Assembly (NCBI GenBank): GCA_945861025.1
Contig: CAMASN010000011.1
Location: forward strand, 1 to 61,831
Origin: Ferrithrix thermotolerans DSM 19514
GTDB taxonomy: Bacteria; Actinomycetota; Acidimicrobiia; Acidimicrobiales; Ilumatobacteraceae
Length of the DNA stretch: 61,831 nucleotides
Direction: 5' to 3'
Within the stretch, counting starts at the first letter, position 1. Every line of letters begins with the position of its first letter. Of the stretch, positions 17,237 to 25,698 are shown one piece after another. Position numbers and translations under genes: made by a program. Below the pieces are notes generated by a model. It saw only the letters and a list, made by a program, of their open reading frames with translations. It was not told the origin of the DNA and made no database searches.

Positions 17237-18001
17237 TCAGCCCTTACGCCAGCGAGCGCGTCCACCTGCGTATGGCGTGCCATCGGCTTTCGTGATGGAG
17301 CAGAGATATGACACGCCGTTGTAGGCGCCGCGCGCATCGACTGACGCGCAGAAGGTCCCAGGATTGATGCCAGCTGATGCCACCGTCGAGTCTTGTGTCG
17401 TTGGAGTTCCCGTTGGGGGTGCCGATACTCCGAGGGATGATCCACCGGGAATTTCATCAAGCAGCAGCCACCAGTGGATCATTTGATCCTGCGCCACAGC
17501 GAGGGTGACCTGTCCCAAGCACACTTGTTTGTGCAGTCGGTTTTCCCACACGTCTTTGTCGCGAGCGTTAGCGGGGCCGGTGTAGGCCTCGGGCCATAGG
17601 TTGGCGATGTCGTTTGAGCCGCCCAACGCGAGTGGGATCAGGTGGTCAACTGCGTATGAGCCCGGAGCAGGGTTCGAGATGCCGTATTCGGCAAACACTT
17701 CGCGCTTGGTGGCGGCGCTTACGTTGCGCACGCTTGGGGTGTAGCCAGACACGCAGATGGTCTCGTGGATGTTCGCTTGGGTCACTCGCGGATCGGCCGC
17801 GCCCGGCGACAACGACATGTCTTGGATCAGGACGCCACCCGTCGGCGGCGCTTGCTGAGTGGTCGACACCGGGGGATTAGTTGCAGTGGCCGACTCGCTC
17901 ACCGCTTGCGATCCAGCGCAACCGGCCACAATCAACAGGCCGATAACCGCAAGAGCACGTGCTTTGATGATCGCCTGTCTCTGCCGTTGGAAACTTGCCA
18001 T
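17237..18001 (-). CDS. Secreted lipoprotein with HNH-nuclease-like domain
   Basis: A 254-residue lipoprotein. The hydrophobic N-terminus ends in LLIVAGCAGS, a lipobox with C28 as the acylated cysteine. After a Thr/Pro-rich linker, YAVDHLIPLALGGSNDIANLWPE resembles the DH...N core of HNH endonucleases, followed by NARDKDVWENRLH. The C-terminal end (YNGVSYLCSITKADGTPYAGGRARWRKG, about 28 residues) is a small cysteine-containing module also found alone in secreted actinobacterial proteins. It is probably an anchored extracellular nuclease for DNA scavenging or defence. A TACTGT box lies 5 nt before ATG 18001. Confidence 0.8.
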   Translation of the reverse strand: MASFQRQRQAIIKARALAVIGLLIVAGCAGSQAVSESATATNPPVSTTQQAPPTGGVLIQDMSLSPGAADPRVTQANIHETICVSGYTPSVRNVSAATKREVFAEYGISNPAPGSYAVDHLIPLALGGSNDIANLWPEAYTGPANARDKDVWENRLHKQVCLGQVTLAVAQDQMIHWWLLLDEIPGGSSLGVSAPPTGTPTTQDSTVASAGINPGTFCASVDARGAYNGVSYLCSITKADGTPYAGGRARWRKG

Positions 18002-18047
18002 TCGGCACAGTAGTGCTGCGCACCGAAGTGGCGGCGGTAACGAAGGC

Positions 18048-18761
18048 TCAGCCGGCGGCTACAGCACCGAACAGCGAGGCGGAATCAGCATGCGAGTGGT
18101 GTTGCTCGGGCATCGTCACGGCGGGCTCTGGGTGGCTTGAGCTGAGCACCACCGAGACTCGTTGCCAAATGGTCTGCTCGACGATGTCGGCGGGGGCGTC
18201 ACCGTCGATGCGGTGCAACAGGCCACAGCTCTGCAAGTAGTTCAGCATCGGCACGGTTTCGGTTTCATACACCACCAGGCGTCGGCGGGCGATGGTGATG
18301 TCGTCATCGGAGCGACCCCGATGGGTTAATCGGTCGAGTGCAACGTTGGTCGGAATGGCAATCTCAATGGCGATCGGTGGCGAGTTCGATGCCTGCGAGG
18401 TGATGGCGACGGCCTGTGCGACGGTTCGGGGGAACCCATCGAGCACATAGCTGTCGCCCTCGATGCATGACTCAACGAGTGAGATGATCAATTCGGCCGG
18501 CAGCAGATTGCCTGAGTTGATCACCTTCTCGATGGCGGTTCCGAGCGGAGTCCGGGCTTCAATTGCCTTGCGCAGAAGGTCGCCAGTTGACACGTATTGC
18601 ACATCCAAACGTTGAGCGAGTCGAGCTCCCTGGGTGCCTTTGCCCGCACCCGGGCGACCCACCAAAAAGATTCGTGGCTGAGCTTGATGGACAGGCTGGG
18701 ACACGGTGTCGACTGAGCGGTAATCGTGTGGCACCGGCACCCCATTCGGTCGGCGAAGCAT
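18048..18761 (-). CDS. Adenylate kinase-like nucleoside monophosphate kinase (divergent paralogue)
   Basis: A 237-residue protein with the adenylate kinase P-loop RIFLVGRPGAGKGTQGARLA (about residues 30-50). The AMP-binding segments YVSTGDLLRKAI and SYVLDGFPRT follow, then a short lid (RLTHRGRSDDD) without zinc cysteines. The N-terminal 28 residues and the C-terminal 30 residues are extra and low in complexity. The main adk normally sits in the ribosomal protein operon with secY, which is absent here, so this looks like a second, specialised NMP kinase. The start at ATG 18761 is uncertain. Confidence 0.78.
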   Translation of the reverse strand: MLRRPNGVPVPHDYRSVDTVSQPVHQAQPRIFLVGRPGAGKGTQGARLAQRLDVQYVSTGDLLRKAIEARTPLGTAIEKVINSGNLLPAELIISLVESCIEGDSYVLDGFPRTVAQAVAITSQASNSPPIAIEIAIPTNVALDRLTHRGRSDDDITIARRRLVVYETETVPMLNYLQSCGLLHRIDGDAPADIVEQTIWQRVSVVLSSSHPEPAVTMPEQHHSHADSASLFGAVAAG

Positions 18762-18905
18762 GGCGGGCGCTTCGAATTGAGCTACGTCTACGAAAGCTCA
18801 AGATACGCATGGTGGTGATCGAACAATAGGGCACAAAGTCCCATAAGCCGTGTGTCTTTAGGCTGTCACACAGGTCGTTTCGGTGGATTGTGACCGAGGT
18901 GACTT

Positions 18906-19421
18906 CTAGTCGTGGGTCTCGCCGTTGGGCATAATCGTCCCGGTGAAATCGGCTCGGTAGAGAAAGGCGCCGTCGAGGTTTGCGAGCGTGAGATTCGCTC
19001 CGTCGAAATGGCTCTTCGTGAGATCGGCGCCCGAAAGGTTCGCGCCGGTGAGATCGGCACCGGTGACCATTGCCGAAGGTAAGGAAGCGCCGCTCAGGTC
19101 GGCACCCACGAGGATTGCGTCTGTGAGGTCGGCCCCGGCGAGCCTGGTTCGATGCAGGTTGGCGCCGGTGAGGTTCGCGCCGGCCAACTGCACTTCACTG
19201 AGATCCATGCCGGCCAGATCGAGGCCGGTGAGGTCGGCGCCTGGTTCGAGTACACGGCCCTGCACGACGAGTGCATCAACCTCAGCGACGGTTGCGCTCG
19301 ACGGATCGGTGGGTGAGGGTGGAATCGTTGTGGGAATCGTTGGCACGGCTGACGATGACGAGCTGCACCCGATGCCTCCGGCTGCGAGGATCACGCAAAG
19401 TGCTGCAAGACGGATACGCAT
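18906..19421 (-). CDS. Pentapeptide-repeat lipoprotein
   Basis: A 171-residue protein. The signal sequence ends in LAAGGIGCSSSSS, a lipobox. A Ser/Thr/Pro linker follows, then about 20 consecutive A(D/N)LxG-type pentapeptides (ADLTG, LDLAG, ANLTG, ADLSG and variants) to the end. These fold as a right-handed quadrilateral beta-helix. The cytoplasmic DNA-mimic role of MfpA-type proteins is unlikely here because this one is exported and membrane anchored. ATG 19421 is chosen because a TACGGT box lies 6 nt upstream. Confidence 0.88.
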   Translation of the reverse strand: MRIRLAALCVILAAGGIGCSSSSSAVPTIPTTIPPSPTDPSSATVAEVDALVVQGRVLEPGADLTGLDLAGMDLSEVQLAGANLTGANLHRTRLAGADLTDAILVGADLSGASLPSAMVTGADLTGANLSGADLTKSHFDGANLTLANLDGAFLYRADFTGTIMPNGETHD

Positions 19422-19427
19422 GACCAA

Positions 19428-19433
19428 ACCGTA
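19428..19433 (-). promoter_or_regulatory. Leaderless -10 box (TACGGT) for pentapeptide lipoprotein
   Basis: TACGGT, 6 nt before ATG 19421. It removes the upstream TTG (19427) from the predicted transcript. Confidence 0.5.
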
Positions 19434-19551
19434 CCGCAGTTGTCAACGGGTTCTGCTGGCGGGTGCTCTTGCACGGGCTTTCGTAGTGGGCGTGACGCAA
19501 GCCACGCACCGGACTTGAGGGTTGAGTTACGCACGTCGGGGGGCTGTTTCG

Positions 19552-19557
19552 TACGTT
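19552..19557 (+). promoter_or_regulatory. Leaderless -10 box (TACGTT) for small ORF
   Basis: TACGTT, 6 nt before GTG 19564, the same arrangement as at a dozen clearer genes in this window. It is the main reason to keep the small ORF. Confidence 0.35.
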
Positions 19558-19563
19558 CAACTT

Positions 19564-19791
19564 GTGCCAAAGAGCGGAGTGACCAATTTGCAAGGCGTGC
19601 GGTCGGCGCGTGCTCGGAGTACGAGTGTTGCCTACAGTACGGTCACTGGTTCGTGGTCGGCCCATCGTCGGGTAGGCGGCTTGTGGCACTGGCTCGGCGA
19701 ATTTGCTTCGAGCACGTTGGCCTACGAGGCCGTGCGCTGCCCGATTCGCTTGGCCGCAATCATTGAGCGCCAGCACCAAATTGCTTCGTAG
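19564..19791 (+). CDS. Small hypothetical protein (75 aa)
   Basis: An open frame from GTG 19564 with codon usage similar to its neighbours and a TANNNT box 6 nt upstream. The sequence is basic and Ser/Ala rich (YSTVTGSWSAHRRVGGLWHWLGEFASSTLAYEAVRC) and ends RLAAIIERQHQIAS. I recognise no family. It may be a real small gene or a chance frame in a gene-poor stretch between the pentapeptide lipoprotein and the amidohydrolase. Confidence 0.4.
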   Translation: MPKSGVTNLQGVRSARARSTSVAYSTVTGSWSAHRRVGGLWHWLGEFASSTLAYEAVRCPIRLAAIIERQHQIAS

Positions 19792-19930
19792 TCGGATGCG
19801 TTTCTAGTACCAAAGCGCGCCGAGTCGTAGGACGTAGGGTCATTGCGCATTGGCCAGATAATGGCTTTCGAGAGCGACCATTGCCTCATTGACCACAAGG
19901 GGTTTCGCTGTCAGTCTTTCATGTATAAGT

Positions 19931-19950
19931 GATCGGCTCTTGAGCCGATC
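19931..19950. repeat. Inverted repeat GATCGGCTC-TT-GAGCCGATC
   Basis: Two perfect 9-bp arms separated by 2 nt. An overlapping outer pair GTGATCG / CGATCAC extends the dyad. The short spacer suits a DNA-binding dimer or a cruciform better than an RNA terminator. No neighbouring gene start explains it. Confidence 0.55.
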
Positions 19951-20173
19951 GACGATCACGAAAGGCTCACTTCTACGGCAAGGCGACAAGAAACCGGGAC
20001 CCCTTTCGGCTTCTTGGCGCCACAGGCCACAACGTTGTGTTCCAGATCGTGTGCCCGGCTGATGGGGAAACGGATTCGTTCGCGAGTCAGCCGAGGCGAA
20101 GTTCGGTGTTGGTGTGAGTGGCGTCGCTGGGGGGCTTGCCACTTGCACCGGCACCAATCAACGGCCAGCGATG

Positions 20174-20196
20174 CGTTTCGCCGTTGAGACGAAACG
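20174..20196 (-). terminator. Hairpin after amidohydrolase gene
   Basis: Seven-bp arms CGTTTCG / CGAAACG around a 9-nt loop, just downstream of the amidohydrolase stop at 20204. No U-tract follows, so it may act as a 3' stabilising or Rho-linked hairpin. Confidence 0.35.
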
Positions 20197-20203
20197 GCTG
20201 CTG

Positions 20204-21199
20204 CTATAGGCGATACGCCCGACGGGCGGCGCCGTAGAAGAGCTCAGCCTTATCATCGGGGCTCATGTCGGCGGCGATGCGTTTGAACGCATTCCAGAGC
20301 GTGACGTAGCTGCAGCTCATCCGGTCGACCGGGAAGTTCGACTCGAACATGCACCGTTGCGGTCCGAACTGCTCGATCGCAAATCGAATTGGGTCGCCCC
20401 ACGCATTCACCAGATCGAGGCTGGTAGGGGGAGTGGCCTGCTGCTCAAATCCGAGGCCGAACTCCACCATTCCGATTCCGCCGAGCTTCATATAGACGTT
20501 GGGGCATGTGGCCAATTCGGCAATATCGATGCGCCATTGCTCGAGAATCACGGCGCGCTTTGCCGCGTACGGGCCGGTACCCAACATGCCGCCAAGGTGG
20601 TCAAGCACAAAGATGCATTCGGGTACGGCGCGTGCGAGCGCGGTGAGCTCTCGAATTTGAGGGTGATAGAGCCAGGCATCGAAGCTCAGCCCGAGGGCAC
20701 CGAGTCGCTGAACGCCGAGTCGAAATGCGGGGTCGGCCATCAGGTTCGCCGTTGGTCGACTGTGGGTGCGGCGGATCTGTTCGCTTGCATCGAATGCGGT
20801 GGCGTGGCGGATGCCGCGAAATCGTCCGCGCCCAGCAGTGATGTGGGCGTGCAGCACCTCGTCGACAGAGTCGCCCAGAGTCATGTCGGCGAAGCTCACG
20901 ATGCCTTTGATTTCGGCACCGTGTCCAACGCCAAGTTCAGCAATTTCTGCGACGGTTTCGGTTTCGCCAACTGGTCGCAGGTGCTGGGGTCCGTCGGTTC
21001 GGTAGCCCCACACGCACTCGACATATACCGTGGCCTCAACGCGGTGGCCTGCCGAGGTGTCGCCGTAAAGGTCATCAATGAGATACCGGCTCATGCCGTC
21101 GCGATCCCATAAATGGTGATGCGGGTCGATGATCGGTAGATCAGGCTCAATTGCCGACTCGGTCTGTCGTGCTAGCCAATTGTCGTCCCATACGTACAT
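20204..21199 (-). CDS. Amidohydrolase 2 family metal-dependent hydrolase
   Basis: A 331-residue TIM-barrel hydrolase. PIIDPHHHLWDRDG near residue 25 is the HxH(H) metal motif of the amidohydrolase_2 group. FVLDHLGGMLG supplies the His at the end of a later strand, and MFESNFPVDR near 285 places the final acidic residue (here ESN). Relatives act as lactonases, decarboxylases or hydrolases of cyclic dicarbonyls. ATG 21199 (MYVWDDNWLARQ) is supported by a TACTGT box 7 nt upstream. It is divergent from the EamA exporter. Confidence 0.85.
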   Translation of the reverse strand: MYVWDDNWLARQTESAIEPDLPIIDPHHHLWDRDGMSRYLIDDLYGDTSAGHRVEATVYVECVWGYRTDGPQHLRPVGETETVAEIAELGVGHGAEIKGIVSFADMTLGDSVDEVLHAHITAGRGRFRGIRHATAFDASEQIRRTHSRPTANLMADPAFRLGVQRLGALGLSFDAWLYHPQIRELTALARAVPECIFVLDHLGGMLGTGPYAAKRAVILEQWRIDIAELATCPNVYMKLGGIGMVEFGLGFEQQATPPTSLDLVNAWGDPIRFAIEQFGPQRCMFESNFPVDRMSCSYVTLWNAFKRIAADMSPDDKAELFYGAARRAYRL

Positions 21200-21206
21200 C
21201 GCGCCG

Positions 21207-21212
21207 ACAGTA
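21207..21212 (-). promoter_or_regulatory. Leaderless -10 box (TACTGT) for amidohydrolase
   Basis: TACTGT, 7 nt before ATG 21199. Confidence 0.55.
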
Positions 21213-21255
21213 CACGTTTGTCTCTCGGCTGTGCAGACACGGTTGACTGTCGGTT

Positions 21256-22137
21256 GTGTCGATCGTGTTGGCCTTTGCATGCGCAGTGATTTATGGGGTG
21301 GCCGACTACTGCGGCGGACGGGCGTCTCGCACCATGGTGAGCACCATGGTCACGCTGATCGGCCAAGCAACCAGTCTTGTGGTCGGCGTTTTCGTCGTGG
21401 CGTTGTCGGCCACGCCGTCGCCCGGACTACGTGATTGGGCATGGGGCAGCGTGGCCGGCGTTGCCAGCGCCGTTGCCCTCGGATCGTTTTACCATGCGTT
21501 GTCGCACGGGGCGATGACCGTTGTTGCCCCGATTACCGCAGTGACCAGTGCTGCATTGCCTGTTGCCTACGGGCTTGTCTCCGGCGACCGACCCAAGGCG
21601 ATGGCCTACGCGGGGATGGCGCTTGCTGTGGTTGCTGTCGCTCTGGTGAGCGGCGCTGTGGGTACTCGACACGAGCATGCAAGGCGAGCGACGGTTGTGC
21701 TGGCGTTCGTTGCCGGACTCGGATTTGCGGTCATCTTCGTGGCGCTCGGTCGCACGTCGAAGAGCAGTGGCATGTGGCCACTCGTAGCGTCACGGCTCAC
21801 GTCGGTGGTGTTGGTCACGGCCTTCGTGTTGGTGATGCGCGCCGGCTCATCGAGGCCCCGTGATGGAAAGTCGGTCGGGTCTGCACTTCCGCCGTTGCGG
21901 CTCTGGAGGCTGGCGGCCCTCGCCGGTGCGCTCGACATGTCGGCCAACTTTTTCTACTTGCTGGCGGTGCGCCGAGGAATGCTCTCGATCGTGGTGGTAG
22001 TGGCGTCGCTATACCCAATCAGCACGGTTTGTTTGGCGTTTGGCCTCGACCGCGAACGCGTTTCGAAATCTCAAGCAACTGGCATGGTGCTGGCTGTAGC
22101 TGCCCTTGTGTTGGTGAGTGCTGGCTCTGTGGCCTAG
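21256..22137 (+). CDS. EamA/DMT family transporter
   Basis: A 293-residue membrane protein with about ten hydrophobic segments arranged as two similar halves of five, the drug/metabolite transporter (EamA) layout. The first half starts VLAFACAVIYGVADYCGG and has SVAGVASAVALGSFYHALSHGAMTVVAPITA. The second half has GALDMSANFFYLLAVRRGMLSIVVVVASLYPISTV, the matching repeat signature. Such proteins export small metabolites or drugs across the cytoplasmic membrane. GTG 21256 starts the gene. It ends in a 4-base convergent overlap with the acyl-CoA dehydrogenase. Confidence 0.9.
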   Translation: MSIVLAFACAVIYGVADYCGGRASRTMVSTMVTLIGQATSLVVGVFVVALSATPSPGLRDWAWGSVAGVASAVALGSFYHALSHGAMTVVAPITAVTSAALPVAYGLVSGDRPKAMAYAGMALAVVAVALVSGAVGTRHEHARRATVVLAFVAGLGFAVIFVALGRTSKSSGMWPLVASRLTSVVLVTAFVLVMRAGSSRPRDGKSVGSALPPLRLWRLAALAGALDMSANFFYLLAVRRGMLSIVVVVASLYPISTVCLAFGLDRERVSKSQATGMVLAVAALVLVSAGSVA

Positions 22138-23231
22138 CGGGGTAGACCCAACACGCGCTCGCCCAAAATGTTGCGCATCACGTTTGAGGTGCCGCCCATA
22201 ATTGTGTAGCCAGGCGCGTATGACAGACCTTGAGTTACTTGGTTCCACAGGGTGGCCTCGGGGCCAAGCACGCGTGACACAAAGTCGGCGACGCGTGTTT
22301 GGTGCTCGGTGCAAAAACACTTCGTAGCGGCGCTGAAACCGGCAGGTGCCTGACGCAGCGTTTCGCGGACAACCAAGATTCGCCCGATTCGATACGCGAT
22401 CTCGAGCGCCGCAATCTCTTGGCGCACGAGGTCGTCGGTGGTGTCGGCGCGCTCGCGGGCCATGAGGTAGAGCGCATGGTTGCTGACTAGACGATCGATG
22501 CCGCCGCGCTCGTGCTCAAGCTGACGCATGGTCTGTTTGAATGCGGCTCCTTCGGTGCCAACAAGGTTGATCGCTGGCACGCGCACGTCAGTGAAGAACA
22601 CCTCGCAGAAGTGGCGGTTGGTGGTCATGTCTTTGATTGGCCGCACATCGATGCCCGGTGTGTTCATCGGAACGATGATCTCGCTGATACCGGCGTGGGG
22701 TGGGCCCTCGGTAGTGGTGCGACAAATGAGGTAGCAGTAGTCGGCAACCTCGCCGAAGCTGGTCCAAATCTTTTGGCCGTTGATGACCCAATCGTCACCA
22801 TCGCGTGTTGCTGAGGTGGTGAGGCCGGCAAGGTCGCTGCCTGCGTTGGGCTCGCTCATGCCGATGCACCAGGTGCTCTCGCCGCTAAGAATTTGCGGAA
22901 GAAACTCTGCCTGCTGATCGGGGCGCCCATAGGTAATCAGCGTGGGACCCATCTGTCGGTCGCCGAACCACATTGCGGCAACCGGCGCGCCAGCGGCAAT
23001 GAGTTCTTCGCCCACGATCAGACGCTCAATTGCGGGTCGACCGCCACCGCCGAATTCGGTGGGCCAGGTCATTCCGATCCAGCCGTGGCTGGCCATCTCT
23101 TTGGCAAACTCTTTGCTGTAGCCGTTGATCCAACTGTCGTTGTGGCGGCCGTAGCGCTCGACGGCGCTCGAAGCGACTGCGCGCGCCTTGAGGCGGAGTT
23201 GCTCTTGCTCCGGTGTCCACGAGAAATCCAT
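22134..23231 (-). CDS. Acyl-CoA dehydrogenase
   Basis: A 365-residue flavoprotein with the three-domain acyl-CoA dehydrogenase layout. The N-terminal helices contain MDFSWTPEQEQLRLKARAVA and WIGMTWPTEFGG. The middle strand domain has WCIGMSEPNAGSDLAGLTTSA and DDWVINGQKIWTSFG, the FAD-binding signatures. The C-terminal helices end in GYTIMGGTSNVMRNILGERVLGLPR. The last block is the usual GGTxxxxRNIIxERxLGLPR tail of the subfamily found in actinobacterial lipid, sterol and terpene degradation loci. Electron transfer would go to ETF. ATG 23231 is preceded by TACCAT at 7 nt. Confidence 0.93.
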   Translation of the reverse strand: MDFSWTPEQEQLRLKARAVASSAVERYGRHNDSWINGYSKEFAKEMASHGWIGMTWPTEFGGGGRPAIERLIVGEELIAAGAPVAAMWFGDRQMGPTLITYGRPDQQAEFLPQILSGESTWCIGMSEPNAGSDLAGLTTSATRDGDDWVINGQKIWTSFGEVADYCYLICRTTTEGPPHAGISEIIVPMNTPGIDVRPIKDMTTNRHFCEVFFTDVRVPAINLVGTEGAAFKQTMRQLEHERGGIDRLVSNHALYLMARERADTTDDLVRQEIAALEIAYRIGRILVVRETLRQAPAGFSAATKCFCTEHQTRVADFVSRVLGPEATLWNQVTQGLSYAPGYTIMGGTSNVMRNILGERVLGLPR

Positions 23232-23238
23232 GTAGGCG

Positions 23239-23244
23239 ATGGTA
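23239..23244 (-). promoter_or_regulatory. Leaderless -10 box (TACCAT) for acyl-CoA dehydrogenase
   Basis: TACCAT, 7 nt before ATG 23231, in the 72-base gap behind the dioxygenase gene. Confidence 0.5.
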
Positions 23245-23303
23245 GATCGTGACTACAAGGTTTGCGTCCTTGACAGCAGGGTTCGTTGAGCCCGATAGTG
23301 AGA

Positions 23304-24245
23304 TCAGGAGTTGGTGACGCCTGTGGGGGGATTGCCGGCGACGGTAACGCGGTGCATTACGCGTCGATGATCGCCATAGTCGGCTGCCGCGTAGTGGGCG
23401 GTTGACCGGTTATCCCAAAACGCAACGTCACCCTCGCGCCACTTCCACCGCACCACTCGCTCGGGCTCAACGGTGTGTGCGTACAACATGTTCAAGATGG
23501 CGTCGCTCTCGGCTGGCGACATGTCGACAATGCTCTGGGTGAACGTCTCGTTCACGAACAACCCGCGCTCGCCAGTCTCAGGATGCACTCGAACGATTGG
23601 GTGCTGAACAGGCCTGAGAGCCGCAAGACGATTCTGTTGCTCGCCGCTTGGGTCGTCGGCGCGGAACCGGTCGAAGGTGCCGCTGGCGCTGTGCGTTGCA
23701 GTGAGCCCGTCGATCATGTGCTTCACCGGAGCCGACAGGGTCGCGTATGCGTCGATGAGGTCGGCCCACAACGTGTCGCCGCCACGGGCAGGGATCTGGC
23801 GTGCCGCAAGGATGGTGCCCATTGGGGGCCGCTCGGAGAACGTGACGTCGGTGTGCCATCGGTTGTTGTAGCTCGTGCCATTACCGCGGCTGCCCACGCC
23901 CAGCGGGTAGTCGCTGCTGTCGAGTACCAGAACCTCTGGGTGATCATCGTCGAGTCCGCCAAGCAGAGGGTGCGCCGGCGTGAGCGCTCCAAAATTGCGG
24001 GCGAAGGTCACCTGCTGTGTAGGGGTGATGTGTTGGTCGCGAATGAAGATCACGCGGTAGTCGAGCAGCGCAGTTCGGATCGCAGCGACCTCAGACGCAG
24101 CGAGTGCGGCGGTGAGATCGACGCCACTGATTACGGCGCCCAAGGTGCCGGTGAGAGCCTCGACTGTTACGTCGGCAGGGAAGCCATCGGCACCGGGCCG
24201 TAGTTGCGCTGAAGGCGTGGTTTCGACGAACTCGCTTGTGCTCAT
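23304..24245 (-). CDS. TauD/TfdA family 2-oxoglutarate-dependent dioxygenase
   Basis: A 313-residue Fe(II)/2-oxoglutarate oxygenase. WHTDVTF gives H131 and D133 of the iron facial triad. DNRSTAHYAAADYGDHRRVMHR gives the distal His (284) and the Arg (295) that binds 2-oxoglutarate. The N-terminal VTVEALTGTLGAVISGVDL is characteristic of taurine and 2,4-D dioxygenase relatives. Family members release sulfite from sulfonates or break ethers; with no transporter nearby the substrate is open. ATG 24245 lies 6 nt after a TATGCT box. Confidence 0.92.
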   Translation of the reverse strand: MSTSEFVETTPSAQLRPGADGFPADVTVEALTGTLGAVISGVDLTAALAASEVAAIRTALLDYRVIFIRDQHITPTQQVTFARNFGALTPAHPLLGGLDDDHPEVLVLDSSDYPLGVGSRGNGTSYNNRWHTDVTFSERPPMGTILAARQIPARGGDTLWADLIDAYATLSAPVKHMIDGLTATHSASGTFDRFRADDPSGEQQNRLAALRPVQHPIVRVHPETGERGLFVNETFTQSIVDMSPAESDAILNMLYAHTVEPERVVRWKWREGDVAFWDNRSTAHYAAADYGDHRRVMHRVTVAGNPPTGVTNS

Positions 24246-24251
24246 CCGGCG

Positions 24252-24257
24252 AGCATA
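24252..24257 (-). promoter_or_regulatory. Leaderless -10 box (TATGCT) for TauD-type dioxygenase
   Basis: TATGCT, 6 nt before ATG 24245, in the 235-base divergent region shared with the isocitrate dehydrogenase gene. Confidence 0.5.
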
Positions 24258-24480
24258 CAGAGCCTGACCAGTGTGGCTGTCGGCTGAGCGCAGGTCGTGG
24301 CATCGATAAACGCACTCGTGGGCTTGGCCAACGTTTCGAAACTGCGAGTTTGACGCTCTGTTTCGTTCGTCGAGTGAGCCACGGCTAGGCTGTACAAGTC
24401 GAATACAAGTTCACCGCTCATGGTGCGCTCTCGGGCTCAGGCCCGACGACTCGAATCTGACGAATCGAAAGGGTAGTTAC

Positions 24481-25698
24481 ATGGCCAAGATCAAGGTTCT
24501 CAACCCGGTTGTCGAGATGGATGGCGACGAGATGACTCGCATCATCTGGCAGTTCATCAAAGACAAGCTGATCTTGCCCTACCTCGACATCGAACTCGAT
24601 TACTACGACCTCAGTATCGAGCACCGCGATGCCACCAACGACCAAGTCACCGTCGACTCTGCCGAAGCCACCAAGAAGCACGGCGTTGCCGTGAAGTGCG
24701 CAACCATCACCCCCGACGAACAGCGCGTCGAAGAGTTCGATCTGAAGAAGATGTGGAAGAGCCCCAACGGCACCATCCGCAACATTCTGGGTGGCGTCAT
24801 CTTCCGTGAGCCCATCATCATGAGCAACATTCCTCGGCTGGTTCCGGGTTGGACCAAGCCCATCGTGGTTGGCCGTCATGCGCACGGCGATCAGTACAAG
24901 GCAACCGACTTCAAGGCGCCAGGCGCCGGCTCGCTCACCATGACCTACACGCCTGCCAACGGTGACGAACCAGTGATTATGGATGTCGCTACATTCGGCC
25001 CCGACGGTGGCGTGGGCATGGGCATGTACAACTTCAATGACTCGATTCGCGACTTTGCTCGAGCCAGTCTTACGTTTGGTTTGCAGCGCAACTTCCCTGT
25101 GTACCTCAGCACCAAGAACACCATCCTCAAGGCCTACGACGGCAGCTTCAAAGACATCTTCGAGCAGGTCTTCAATGACGAGTTCAAGGCCGACTACGAC
25201 GCTAAGGGCCTCACCTACGAGCATCGCCTCATCGACGACATGGTTGCTTGCGCACTCAAGTGGGAGGGCGGATACGTGTGGGCATGCAAGAACTACGACG
25301 GCGATGTGCAGTCAGACATCGTGGCCCAGGGCTTTGGCTCGCTTGGCCTGATGACCAGCGTTTTGCTCACACCAGATGGCCGCACCATGGAAGCCGAGGC
25401 AGCGCACGGCACCGTCACGCGTCACTTCCGTGAGCACCAAAAGGGCAACAAGACCTCTACGAACCCCATCGCATCGATCTTTGCGTGGACCCGCGGTCTC
25501 GCCCATCGTGGCAAGCTCGACGGCACTCCCGAACTGATTGCCTTTGCCGATGCGCTCGAGGCCGTCTGCATCGAGGCCGTCGAAAGCGGCGAGATGACCA
25601 AAGACCTGTCCTCGCTCATCAGCAAAGATGCGCCATACCTCAACACTGAAGACTTCCTCGATGCGCTCGATCGTCGTCTTCAGGCCAAGATGCGTTGA
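24481..25698 (+). CDS. icd: NADP-dependent isocitrate dehydrogenase, eukaryotic-like type
   Basis: A 405-residue TCA-cycle enzyme converting isocitrate to 2-oxoglutarate and CO2 with NADP. The sequence is the homodimeric subfamily II type shared with eukaryotic cytosolic and mitochondrial enzymes: [39 protein letters not shown] with the substrate-binding serine, [16 protein letters not shown], and [19 protein letters not shown] for NADP binding. The length is normal. GAAAGGG lies about 7 bases before ATG 24481. It shares a stop/start overlap (TTGA) with the following HAD hydrolase. Citrate synthase lies 2 kb away on the opposite strand. Confidence 0.97.
   Translation: MAKIKVLNPVVEMDGDEMTRIIWQFIKDKLILPYLDIELDYYDLSIEHRDATNDQVTVDSAEATKKHGVAVKCATITPDEQRVEEFDLKKMWKSPNGTIRNILGGVIFREPIIMSNIPRLVPGWTKPIVVGRHAHGDQYKATDFKAPGAGSLTMTYTPANGDEPVIMDVATFGPDGGVGMGMYNFNDSIRDFARASLTFGLQRNFPVYLSTKNTILKAYDGSFKDIFEQVFNDEFKADYDAKGLTYEHRLIDDMVACALKWEGGYVWACKNYDGDVQSDIVAQGFGSLGLMTSVLLTPDGRTMEAEAAHGTVTRHFREHQKGNKTSTNPIASIFAWTRGLAHRGKLDGTPELIAFADALEAVCIEAVESGEMTKDLSSLISKDAPYLNTEDFLDALDRRLQAKMR

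Larger units (their letters stand above)
19792..20203. other. Gene-poor stretch with palindromes
   Basis: About 410 bases without a convincing gene. A 105-codon minus-strand frame (19840-20157) lacks motifs and normal start signals. The stretch holds a near-perfect 20-bp palindrome (19931-19950) and a hairpin at 20174-20196 suited to ending the amidohydrolase transcript. No transposase remnant was recognised. Confidence 0.5.

Noticed and set aside
15325-17460. Longer start for the SGNH hydrolase
   Set aside because: The extra 87 codons would overlap the lipoprotein gene and bury the signal peptide; GTG 17199 has a -10 box 7 nt upstream.
19840-20157. 105-codon minus-strand ORF
   Set aside because: No start signal and no recognisable motif; the palindrome at 19931 lies inside it.
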